From: Deltaproteobacteria bacterium | Lineage (GTDB): Bacteria; Desulfobacterota; Binatia; UBA1149; SPBQ01 | DNA length: 64,000 nt | Direction of reading: 5' to 3' | NCBI GenBank assembly: GCA_029262375.1 | Contig: JAJCZM010000007.1 | Coordinates: 124,001 to 188,000 of the forward strand | Part shown: positions 1 through 6,871 of the stretch, piece by piece | Position numbering within the stretch: position 1 is the first letter of the stretch | Layout: every line of letters begins with the position of its first letter | Position numbers and translations under genes: made by a program | Notes under the pieces: model-generated | Told to the model about the DNA's origin: nothing | The model's database searches: none | What the model saw: only the letters and a program-made list of their open reading frames with translations

Positions 1-651
1 GCCGAGCAGTGCGTCGGCGCCGACGCTCACCCCGTCCAGTCCTACTTCGCACGCCGACATACCGGCGATACGCATGTTCGCCTCGATGCTGAGTCCCGAT
101 GTCCCGGCTTCGACCAGGAACCAGCTCGGCGCGCCACCGAGCGATGCCGGAACGAGAATGACGTCCGCATCGCCGGCAACGGTAACGAAGCGCTTCGCAC
201 CGTTGAGCACGAAGCCGTCGCCGTCGGGCGTCGCCGTCGTCGCCGGTACCGAGAGATCCCCCGATACCGCGTCCACGTGCGCTGCCGCGAGAATCGAATC
301 ACCAGAGACCAGGCGGCTGAGCCATTTTTCTTTTTGCGCGACCGTCGCGAACTCGGCGATGGTCATCCCCGCGAGCAATAGAGCGTCGAGAACCGGAACG
401 GGTGCGGCATTGCGACCGACTTCCTCGAAGAGCACACAAAGCTCCGGAAAGCCGTAGCCCATGCCGCCGTATTCGTTGGGCACGGCGATGCTGAGTAGAC
501 CGCCCTCCGCGAGCTTGCTCCATACGAGCTTGTCGTAGGAATCGCGCGAAGCCTCGTACGCTTTGGCGCGTTCCGAGGTCGCTTCGGCAGAGAGTATCTG
601 CGCGGCCAACTCGCGAATGGTGTTCTGTTCGTCGCTAAATTCGAATTCCAT
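1..651 (-). CDS. Acyl-CoA dehydrogenase, ChsE1/FadE28-like (3' end beyond window)
   Basis: This is the N-terminal 217 codons of an FAD-dependent acyl-CoA dehydrogenase that runs off the left edge. The start ATG is at 651 and the protein begins MEFEFSDEQNTIRELAA, the usual alpha-helical opening of the family. The nucleotide-side motif NEYGGMGYG lies around residue 65, and beta-domain sequence with VLNGAKRFV follows. It is the third gene of a minus-strand run. The two genes before it resemble ChsE2 and ChsH2 of mycobacterial cholesterol side-chain degradation, where dehydrogenation is done by a heteromer of two acyl-CoA dehydrogenases. I therefore infer that this is the ChsE1-type partner subunit. 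The substrate is not provable from sequence, and the catalytic base lies outside the window. Confidence 0.85.
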   Translation of the reverse strand, partial: MEFEFSDEQNTIRELAAQILSAEATSERAKAYEASRDSYDKLVWSKLAEGGLLSIAVPNEYGGMGYGFPELCVLFEEVGRNAAPVPVLDALLLAGMTIAEFATVAQKEKWLSRLVSGDSILAAAHVDAVSGDLSVPATTATPDGDGFVLNGAKRFVTVAGDADVILVPASLGGAPSWFLVEAGTSGLSIEANMRIAGMSACEVGLDGVSVGADALLG

Positions 652-681
652 CGTAATTGAACTCGCTACTACTCGGACTTG

Positions 682-1674
682 CTACGCGGCTGGCCGGGCC
701 GGTCTGAACATGGGCAGCTTGAAGCCGTCATGGTCTTCGTGGATGAACCCCGAGAGCTTCATCCCGATCTTGACGTCTTCCGGCTTGCAATCGATGACGC
801 TCGAAACGATGCGCGTGCCCTCTTCGAGCTCGACCAACGCGGCGATGACCGGGAAATCGTAGCCCGGAAACTGCGGGTGTCGGATGATCGTGAAGCTATA
901 GAGCGTGCCGGCGCCTGACGCCTCGACCCACCCCATGTCCATCGAGCGACACGCGTTGCACATCGGGCGCGGCGGGTGATGCAACGCCTTGCAGCCGTTG
1001 CACTGCTGGATGGGGAATGTGCCTTGGTCGACCAGATCCCACCACCAAGCGTTGTCGTGACCGCGCGGTGGACGGATACGGCCGGGAGGTGCAGGCGCAG
1101 CCCCGTCGCCACTGTCGGTCGCAGCCGCGGCGGGTCGTTCCGCCGGGACGTACTTCAGAACCCTGAAGGTCATCCAACCGACTTCCTCACCGTCTTGATC
1201 GCGGAACGTCGTCCGTGTCGTGATGAAGTAGCCGAGACCGAGATGCGTTGCCTTTTCCTCGCTGATCGACTCGATGACGGTCTCAGCGCAGACGACGTCG
1301 CCGGGTCGAAGGTAGCGCGTATAGCCTTGCTTCGTATCGGTACCGACGACACCCGTGTAGCCGTGATCACCCAGCAGTTTGTGCAGATGCTGCTGCCCGT
1401 CTTGCGGCTCGTCGTAGCCCTTGGCCATGTCAAAGCCGTGCATGGTCCACGCCTGCATCATCGTCGGCGGCGCGACCAGACCGCCGTGTACGGTAGATGC
1501 GGCGGCATCGGGGTCGAGATACGCCGGATTGGTATCGCCCATCGCATCGCACCACTGGCGGATCATCGGTTCGTTTACCGCGTCGCGCCCTACGTCGGGC
1601 GCTCCAATCGGTTTGCCGACGAATTCGCGCATCTTGGCTTCGAGTTCTTGTTTCTGTTCTTTCGTCAGAGGCAT
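682..1674 (-). CDS. MaoC-like hydratase N-domain fused to DUF35 OB-fold (ChsH2-like)
   Basis: The 330-residue protein has two parts. Residues 1 to about 165 form a MaoC/FAS1-dehydratase-like hot-dog domain (GDTNPAYLDPDAA near residue 47). Residues from about 200 on form a DUF35 module with a zinc ribbon (CNGCKALHHPPRPMCNAC) and an OB-fold ending in VELEEGTRIVSSVIDC. This architecture is that of mycobacterial ChsH2. That protein pairs with ChsH1 to hydrate the 22-carbon side-chain enoyl-CoA, and its DUF35 part docks the Ltp2 aldolase. The gene sits 28 bp after one acyl-CoA dehydrogenase and 30 bp before another, so co-transcription is likely. A steroid substrate is inference; other acyl-CoAs with branched or ring substituents are possible. 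Confidence 0.85.
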   Translation of the reverse strand: MPLTKEQKQELEAKMREFVGKPIGAPDVGRDAVNEPMIRQWCDAMGDTNPAYLDPDAAASTVHGGLVAPPTMMQAWTMHGFDMAKGYDEPQDGQQHLHKLLGDHGYTGVVGTDTKQGYTRYLRPGDVVCAETVIESISEEKATHLGLGYFITTRTTFRDQDGEEVGWMTFRVLKYVPAERPAAAATDSGDGAAPAPPGRIRPPRGHDNAWWWDLVDQGTFPIQQCNGCKALHHPPRPMCNACRSMDMGWVEASGAGTLYSFTIIRHPQFPGYDFPVIAALVELEEGTRIVSSVIDCKPEDVKIGMKLSGFIHEDHDGFKLPMFRPARPAA

Positions 1675-1702
1675 CGATGCACTCCGTGTCGGCTACGCGC
1701 GC

Positions 1703-2890
1703 TCACTTGCGCCGCGGCACACGAGGTAACAACAAGCCCGCCATCGCAATGATGTCGCGCTGCACCTCGTTCACGCCGCCGCCGAAGGTATTGACGGTTG
1801 CGGCTCTGTAGGCTTGTTCGAGCGCGCCGCCGAACAGCGCGCCTTGCTTGAATTGCGGCACCAAACCGGCGGTGCTCGTGATCTCGAGCATGAGTCGATA
1901 CAGCTCGATCAGGAGTTCCGTTCCGAAAACTTTTACGGCCGACGCATCGGCCATGTTCGGCTGACCTTTGTCGATCGACCACGCAGAACGCCAGTTGAGC
2001 ACTTCGAGCGCCTCTAGCTTGGCGCGTGCACGAGCCAAGTGGAGTTGCACCCAAGGTTGGTCGATTACCTTTCCGCCGCCGGGGTAGTCCGTGGTGCGGG
2101 TCCAAGACCAAACTTCTTCGACGATCCTCGCCGAGGGGCCCGGCATCGCGAGCGTGATGCGTTCGAGATTGAGCTGACCGGTAATCAGCGACCAGCCGGC
2201 GTTCTCCGGTCCGACCAAGTTCGACAACGGCACACGCACGTTGTCGAAATAGGTCGCGTTCGTGACCTCGCCCCCAATCGTTGTAATCGGTGTACACGAG
2301 TAGCCCGGCGCATCGGTCGGAACGAGGATGATCGAAATCCCTTTGTGCTTCGGCGCCTCGTCGTCCGTACGCGCCGCCACCCAGATGTAGTCGGCGTCGT
2401 TGGCGTGGGTCGTAAAAATCTTTTGACCGTTGATGACCCAGTCGTCGCCATCGCGCACTGCTTTCGTTTTCAGCGATGCGAGATCGGTTCCTGAACCCGG
2501 CTCGGTGTAGCCGATACCTACCATCAGTTCGCCGTCGCGAATCTTCGGGAGCAGTTCGGTCTTCTGGGCATCCGAACCGAATTGCATGACCATCGGACCG
2601 ACGGTGTTTACGGTGATCACCGGAAGCGGCGCGCGCGCGCGGTAGGTCTCGTCCCAGAAGATGAACTGGTCGAGGTGGCTACGGCCTTGGCCGCCGTGCT
2701 CCTTCGGCCAGCCGAGCACGAGCCATCCGTCCTTGCCCATCCGACCCATGGCTTCTCGGAAGGCGGGGCCGCCGAGCTGGTCCCACTCCGCGTCGAGGCG
2801 GGCTCGCAGATCGGGCGAGAACAGCTCCTGGTAGTAAGCGCGCAGGTCGCTGCGAAGGGCTTTCTGCTCGGGGGTAAAGTCTATGTGCAT
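1703..2890 (-). CDS. Acyl-CoA dehydrogenase, ChsE2/FadE29-like
   Basis: This full-length acyl-CoA dehydrogenase has 395 residues. ATG 2890 (MHIDFTPEQKALRSDLRAY) was chosen over longer in-frame starts because those would run through the operator repeats. Family features are visible: IGYTEPGSGTDLASLKTKAV for the FAD/substrate region, NGQKIFTTHANDADYIWVA, and a C-terminus FGGGVNEVQRDIIAMAGL. From memory these resemble FadE29 (ChsE2) of Mycobacterium tuberculosis closely, including the GGGVNEV end. ChsE2 forms a heterotetramer with ChsE1 and dehydrogenates the three-carbon sterol side chain. It is the first gene of the minus-strand run and lies just downstream of the tandem operator at 2905-2930. 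Confidence 0.88.
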   Translation of the reverse strand: MHIDFTPEQKALRSDLRAYYQELFSPDLRARLDAEWDQLGGPAFREAMGRMGKDGWLVLGWPKEHGGQGRSHLDQFIFWDETYRARAPLPVITVNTVGPMVMQFGSDAQKTELLPKIRDGELMVGIGYTEPGSGTDLASLKTKAVRDGDDWVINGQKIFTTHANDADYIWVAARTDDEAPKHKGISIILVPTDAPGYSCTPITTIGGEVTNATYFDNVRVPLSNLVGPENAGWSLITGQLNLERITLAMPGPSARIVEEVWSWTRTTDYPGGGKVIDQPWVQLHLARARAKLEALEVLNWRSAWSIDKGQPNMADASAVKVFGTELLIELYRLMLEITSTAGLVPQFKQGALFGGALEQAYRAATVNTFGGGVNEVQRDIIAMAGLLLPRVPRRK

Positions 2891-2904
2891 GGGAATCCAC
2901 GGGC

Positions 2905-2930
2905 TGGAACACGTTCTGGAACACGTTCTA
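2905..2930 (-). promoter_or_regulatory. Tandem KstR-like operator
   Basis: Two exact copies of GGAACACGTTCT stand head to tail (2906-2917 and 2918-2929). Each is the core of an imperfect palindrome. Positions 2917-2930 read TGGAACACGTTCTA and fit TnnAACnnGTTnnA, the published consensus for the mycobacterial cholesterol repressor KstR. The first copy, 2905-2918, differs only in the last base. The centres are 12 bp apart and lie 15-40 bp before the ATG of the ChsE2-like gene, a position where a bound TetR protein would block transcription. The match is seen directly; the identity of the regulator is inferred. Confidence 0.65.
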
Positions 2931-3181
2931 GTCGGCGGCAATATGCCGTAGCCCCCGGGCGAAGTCTAGCCAGGCACCGGTTGCGACCCTCGGATGCGCA
3001 CGTCGCGTCAAACTCATAAATTTCAGGCACTTAGAGAGTCTCTCAACGGGCTGATCGGGTTTGAGGGACCGGCCTCAGCGACACCGACCTACCCTGGGAC
3101 TGGTTTGACAGCCTAGGGCGGCGGCTATAACGCCTCGTTTTTATCGCGTCCGGGCCGATCGCTCAGTGGCGCACCACAAGT

Positions 3182-3189
3182 AAGGAGGA
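3182..3189 (+). promoter_or_regulatory. Strong Shine-Dalgarno for the hydratase
   Basis: AAGGAGGA lies 7 nt before ATG 3197. It fixes the start of the enoyl-CoA hydratase 2 gene. Confidence 0.85.
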
Positions 3190-3196
3190 ATCACGC

Positions 3197-4048
3197 ATGC
3201 CGGTTGATCCGAGCCAGGCTCTGGGAGCAAAGCTCCCGGAGGGCGGCAACTCGTACGACATCGATAACGTCATTCTCTACCACCTCGGTGTGGGCGCGGG
3301 GAACCCGCCTACCGACCCGGGCGAGCTGCGCTACACCTATGAGAAAGATCTCAAGGTGCTCCCGAGCTTCGCGGTCTGCGCCGCGTTCGGGGCCATGGGC
3401 GGTCTCGACAAGGTTCCAGGCCTTTCGTTCGACTTCATGATGCTGCTGCACGGCGAGCAGGAAGTCATCGTACACAGGCCCTTGCCGCCGTCGGCTACGC
3501 TCAAGACACAGGCGAAAATCGCCGAGATCTGGGACAAGGGCAAGGCTGCGCTCGTAGTACTCGAAGCCACGTCGAGCGACGCCGACGGCCCGCTGTTCAC
3601 GAATCGCTTCAGTCTTTTTCTACGCGGTGAAGGCGGCTTCGGCGGCGAGTCCGGCCCGAAGGCGGGCAACAAGGCTCCCGATCGTGCGCCCGATGGCGTG
3701 ATTGAAGTACCGACGCTCCCGCAGCAGGCGCTGATCTATCGGCTGTCGGGCGACAAGAATCCGCTACATGCCGATCCTGAATTCGCTGCCATGGCGGGGT
3801 TCGACAAGCCGATCATCCACGGGCTCTGCTCGTACGGTGTCGTGTGCAAAGCGATCGTCGACAACGTGCTCGACGGCGACACCGACAAGGTAGCGGGTTA
3901 CGCCGCGCGCTTTGCCGGCGTCGGATTCCCCGGCGAGACCTACGTGATCTCGTACTGGAAGGAAGGCGACAAGATCCTCGTCGAAGCCAAGAGCAAGGAA
4001 CGAGACGCGATCATCATCTCGAACGCGGCTGTCACCGTTCGTTCGTAG
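3197..4048 (+). CDS. (R)-type enoyl-CoA hydratase 2, MaoC double hot-dog
   Basis: The 283-residue protein is a double hot-dog hydratase of the peroxisomal multifunctional-enzyme-2 type. The N-terminal half is a degenerate hot-dog that binds the acyl chain. The C-terminal half carries the hydratase-2 motif GDKNPLHADPEFAAMAGF near residue 188, followed by PIIHGLCSYG. The Asp and His of GDxNPLH are the catalytic pair in this family. It would add water across trans-2-enoyl-CoA in beta-oxidation. Divergent transcription from the ChsE/ChsH2-like genes, with shared regulatory DNA, suggests the same pathway, comparable to ChsH3/Hsd4B in actinobacterial sterol loci. A clear SD and a terminator-like hairpin frame the gene. 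Confidence 0.88.
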   Translation: MPVDPSQALGAKLPEGGNSYDIDNVILYHLGVGAGNPPTDPGELRYTYEKDLKVLPSFAVCAAFGAMGGLDKVPGLSFDFMMLLHGEQEVIVHRPLPPSATLKTQAKIAEIWDKGKAALVVLEATSSDADGPLFTNRFSLFLRGEGGFGGESGPKAGNKAPDRAPDGVIEVPTLPQQALIYRLSGDKNPLHADPEFAAMAGFDKPIIHGLCSYGVVCKAIVDNVLDGDTDKVAGYAARFAGVGFPGETYVISYWKEGDKILVEAKSKERDAIIISNAAVTVRS

Positions 4049-4062
4049 CTGACCTGCGATTC

Positions 4063-4088
4063 GCCGGGAGGGCCACGGCCCTCCCGGC
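4063..4088. terminator. Convergent hairpin between hydratase and glutathione transferase
   Basis: GCCGGGAGGGCC (4063-4074) pairs perfectly with GGCCCTCCCGGC (4077-4088). It lies 15 bp after the hydratase stop and 10 bp before the stop of the opposing gene. There is no T-tract, but the position fits a bidirectional terminator. Confidence 0.7.
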
Positions 4089-4097
4089 TCTCGACGA

Positions 4098-4748
4098 CTA
4101 CAGTGCCGGGGCCTTGATCCCGTTCGCCTCCAGATAGGCAACGCGCTCGTCGGCAGCACTCTTGAACGCGTCGCGCGTCATGAGACCGGACCGCCAGGCA
4201 TCCAATCGGGCGTGTCCCGGTTTCCAGGGCGCACCGAGAAAGGCTGCGAAAAACGACGCCATGAAAAACGCGATGTCGGCGTAGCTGAGTGCGCCGGCAA
4301 GATACTCTGTGTCGGCCAACAACGATTCCATCTCGTCGTAGTACCGCGCAATCGCGGCGTGGGCCCGGGCGAGTCCTTCTTCGCCGGCGACCTCCCACTG
4401 AGCCGGCATCAGCGTGACGCAATTGGGGAAGAAGTCTTCGTCGGATCGAAGTTCGAGAAGCCGTGCTCGGGCTCGCGACTTCGCGTCGCCCGGCCACAGT
4501 GCGGGCGAAGGCTTGATCTCTTCGAGGTACTCGAAGATCTGCGTCGAATCGAAGATCTCGAGATCGTCGTCAATCAGAACCGGAACCTGCGCTTTCGGAT
4601 TGATGCGCACGACATCGGGATGTTTGGGTTCGTACATCGTGGCAAGCGAGAATGGAACGAACTCTCGTTCGTACGCGATACCTTTTTCCGCCGCCGCGAT
4701 CTCGGCCTTGGCGCCGAACATGCTGAGAGGACCAGAGAGAATCTTCAT
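4098..4748 (-). CDS. Glutathione S-transferase family protein
   Basis: The 216-residue protein has a thioredoxin-like N-domain (residues 1-80: MKILSGPLSMFGAKAEIAA, then NPKAQVPVLIDDD with the cis-Pro). The all-helical C-domain carries the SYADIAFF segment near residue 155, the usual N-capping box region. In this family the enzyme conjugates or isomerises electrophiles with glutathione. The start ATG 4748 opens directly on strand beta-1, so no residues are missing. It is convergent with the hydratase and its own 5' side faces another minus-strand gene. The substrate cannot be told. Confidence 0.85.
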   Translation of the reverse strand: MKILSGPLSMFGAKAEIAAAEKGIAYEREFVPFSLATMYEPKHPDVVRINPKAQVPVLIDDDLEIFDSTQIFEYLEEIKPSPALWPGDAKSRARARLLELRSDEDFFPNCVTLMPAQWEVAGEEGLARAHAAIARYYDEMESLLADTEYLAGALSYADIAFFMASFFAAFLGAPWKPGHARLDAWRSGLMTRDAFKSAADERVAYLEANGIKAPAL

Positions 4749-4834
4749 GCAGTGTGACTAACCGAGCAACGGACGACAGTCCATCGTGATCGGTCCCGCA
4801 ACGAGTGGTGCCAATTCGGTGCCGAAGGCAACGG

Positions 4835-5440
4835 CTAGCGTGCTTGCCCGTCCTCGTCGAGGGCGCGCAGATGCAGCGAGAATACCTCACCCACGAAATT
4901 ACTGTGGTGCAGCGAGTGCAACGTGATGGGACGCTCGACGTCGGCCAGCAGACGCTCTATCGCACTCCAATCGAACGGAACCGCCGAATAGGCAACGGCG
5001 ACGAACGCTTCCTCGCGGCGCTCGGCGACGCCGACCCGAACCGGCCAAGTGTACCGACCGGGCATGAGCTTGCGTGAGACAGCCGGCGCGCCACGCGGCA
5101 AAGACTCCGCATCGCCATCGGGCTCGACACGGAACAACATCGCCTCGACGGGTTCAATGAGTGAGGACTCCAGTCCGAGTTCGACGTCGGCTGTATGCTC
5201 GATCCGATAGTTGGTGTTGAAGCGCTGCCCTTCGTCGTTCTCGAAGAAACCGCCGAAAGCGTTCTTCGTAATGCGACTGTCGAGCCCCGCGCCCCAATCG
5301 CGTCCCGGTGTGAAGACGGCAAAGACGATCAATGCCAGCGCCGCGACGCCGAGCATGCGCACATACATCGGTGTCGGCATTGAAGTCGCCATTGAACTCG
5401 GCCTGGGAGTCGAACTGTCCGGGTTTGACGCCATGGTCAC
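4835..5440 (-). CDS. Hypothetical membrane-anchored protein
   Basis: I do not recognise this 201-residue protein. The first 25 residues are Ser/Pro/Thr-rich. One hydrophobic segment follows (MLGVAALALIVFAVFT, about residues 29-44), then a soluble domain of about 150 residues with mostly beta-type composition (FFENDEGQRFNTNYRIEHT). This would place the C-terminal domain outside the membrane. Internal Met codons (MASNP, MATSM, MYVRM) could also be the start. It begins 20 bp from the diverging NqrB/RnfD-like gene and may share its promoter and role. Confidence 0.6.
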   Translation of the reverse strand: MTMASNPDSSTPRPSSMATSMPTPMYVRMLGVAALALIVFAVFTPGRDWGAGLDSRITKNAFGGFFENDEGQRFNTNYRIEHTADVELGLESSLIEPVEAMLFRVEPDGDAESLPRGAPAVSRKLMPGRYTWPVRVGVAERREEAFVAVAYSAVPFDWSAIERLLADVERPITLHSLHHSNFVGEVFSLHLRALDEDGQAR

Positions 5441-5460
5441 TCGGAGACTAGCATGCCGCG

Positions 5461-6471
5461 GTGATTCGTCGAGTCTTACCCATCGCTCTGCTGTTGCTGG
5501 CCGGTTGCACCGGTGCGATATCTCCCCGGGCGCTGCTCGATCCGCACGTCATCACGATCGCAACGCTGGGGCTGCTGTTCCCACTGCTCCTACCGCGTTC
5601 GAAAGAGCCTCCGCCTCCTCGTGTGCAGTTCAAGATCACCCACGCGCTGCCCGTGACGCTGCAGCTCATCATCCTCATTTATTGGGCGATCCACTACACG
5701 CCGCTACGCGACTACGCTTGGTTCATAGGCTTCCAGGTGGTCTACGCATACGCTGTAGACGCTCTTCTCGGCTGGCGACGCCACGGTCGCGCGCAGCTTA
5801 CTCTCGCGCCGCTTCCCGTCGTCCTCAGTACCAATCTCTTCGTCCAATTCGCACCGCAGACAACGCTGCAGCTGGTGATCATCGCCGCAGCGATCGTGTC
5901 GAAGGAGCTATTTCGCCGCGATGGCCGACACATCTTCAACCCCTCTGCGATCGCGATCACGCTCGTCGGATTCGTGAATCTCATCTTCTTGCCGCACCTG
6001 AGCGGCGACGTCGCAGGCGCATTGGAGAGCGGACCTCTCATGCCGTTCCTCATCCTTGCGCTCGCCCTCGTAGTGCAGTCGAGAGTGCCGGTTGCGCTGA
6101 TCTCGATCTCTGCAGCAACCGTGATGATGCTTCTACAGTTCAGTGTCACCTGGCCGGCAAACCTACTGGTATTCACACTCCTCGCCACGGATCCGGCCAC
6201 GACACCGCGTACCGCCGTGGGACGTGTCGTGTACGGCGGGCTGATCGGAGGCTTGTTTGCAGCTTTGACGATCTCCATGAACTACGCCGGCGTCACAGAC
6301 TTCTACGGCAAGGTCGCCTGCGTACCGATCGCCAACCTGCTCGTACCGGCCGCCGATGCACTCGCCCGTCGTCTACCTCAGCTCGAGGCCGCGCTCGCAC
6401 CAACGCGCAATCGTTGGCACATCGCGCTGTTCGCCGCCATCATCCTCGCCCGCGCGTGGCTCAATCCGTAG
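5461..6471 (+). CDS. NqrB/RnfD-like integral membrane protein
   Basis: The 336-residue polytopic membrane protein starts at GTG 5461. About ten hydrophobic stretches are visible. Two segments recall NqrB/RnfD subunits of sodium/ion-translocating NADH or ferredoxin oxidoreductases: RHIFNPSAIAIT near residue 159, and LLATDPATTPRTAVGRVVYG near residue 240. The first 16 residues look like a signal or lipobox (LLLLAGCTG), although a first TM helix is equally likely. I cannot find the S-x-A-T flavin-attachment motif of true RnfD/NqrB. No other Nqr/Rnf subunit is nearby, so it is better read as a stand-alone relative of unknown function. Confidence 0.65.
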   Translation: MIRRVLPIALLLLAGCTGAISPRALLDPHVITIATLGLLFPLLLPRSKEPPPPRVQFKITHALPVTLQLIILIYWAIHYTPLRDYAWFIGFQVVYAYAVDALLGWRRHGRAQLTLAPLPVVLSTNLFVQFAPQTTLQLVIIAAAIVSKELFRRDGRHIFNPSAIAITLVGFVNLIFLPHLSGDVAGALESGPLMPFLILALALVVQSRVPVALISISAATVMMLLQFSVTWPANLLVFTLLATDPATTPRTAVGRVVYGGLIGGLFAALTISMNYAGVTDFYGKVACVPIANLLVPAADALARRLPQLEAALAPTRNRWHIALFAAIILARAWLNP

Positions 6472-6871
6472 ACGCCAAGCGGCGAAATGCGGACTCCGTA
6501 ACCGTGTGTACGACTGCCGGTTGAGTGACACGTCGTCGCGAATGCGTCGCCGCATGCGGTCAGTACAAAACTAGTCCGCACGCACTCCACAAGACCAGCG
6601 CTACCGCATCGTCCATGCGCTCGATGTCGCGAGCGACCTGAGGAGCCGGCCGGCTGCTATTCCATACGATCTCGCAAAACGGGCCCCCATGCGGTTTTCC
6701 GCCCGTGCGCATGTCGATCCGGACCGAAGCGACGCAAGCAAAGCACGAGCCCCCTCAACGCTATGGCCAAGAGCATGACCCTTGGCAGCAATCTTGCACT
6801 TTTCCGGAGACCGCGTGAGAGGCGCCGCATGGTCGGGCGTCGCGACGTCCGCGACCGTTGGAGAGACAATA
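6472..6871. other. 400-bp leader region without a gene
   Basis: No convincing coding frame is seen here. The notable content is the sigma-54 promoter at 6782-6798 and the Shine-Dalgarno GGAGAG at 6860-6865, both serving the Gly-rich gene. The segment 6472-6780 shows nothing else I can name, though it has room for an upstream enhancer-binding-protein site. Confidence 0.5.
6782..6798 (+). promoter_or_regulatory. Sigma-54 (-24/-12) promoter
   Basis: TTGGCAGCAATCTTGCA matches the RpoN consensus YTGGCACGNNNNTTGCW at all but two of the fixed positions. The invariant GG (6784-6785) and GC (6796-6797) have the required 10 bp between them. Transcription would begin near 6809, giving a leader of about 60 nt before GTG 6872. 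The matches are seen directly; function is inferred. Confidence 0.75.

Larger units (their letters stand above)
2891..3196. other. Divergent intergenic region with candidate promoter elements
   Basis: This 306-bp stretch separates the minus-strand ChsE-like run from the plus-strand hydratase. Besides the operator it holds GAGAG-T-CTCTC, a perfect 11-bp odd palindrome at 3034-3044. It also holds TTGACA (3105-3110) followed after 15 bp by TATAAC (3126-3131), a candidate sigma-70 promoter with a short spacer for the hydratase. No gene is visible in it. Confidence 0.5.

Noticed and set aside
3105..3131. TTGACA-N15-TATAAC as a certain promoter
   Set aside because: The spacer is 2 bp shorter than usual, so it is reported only as a candidate.
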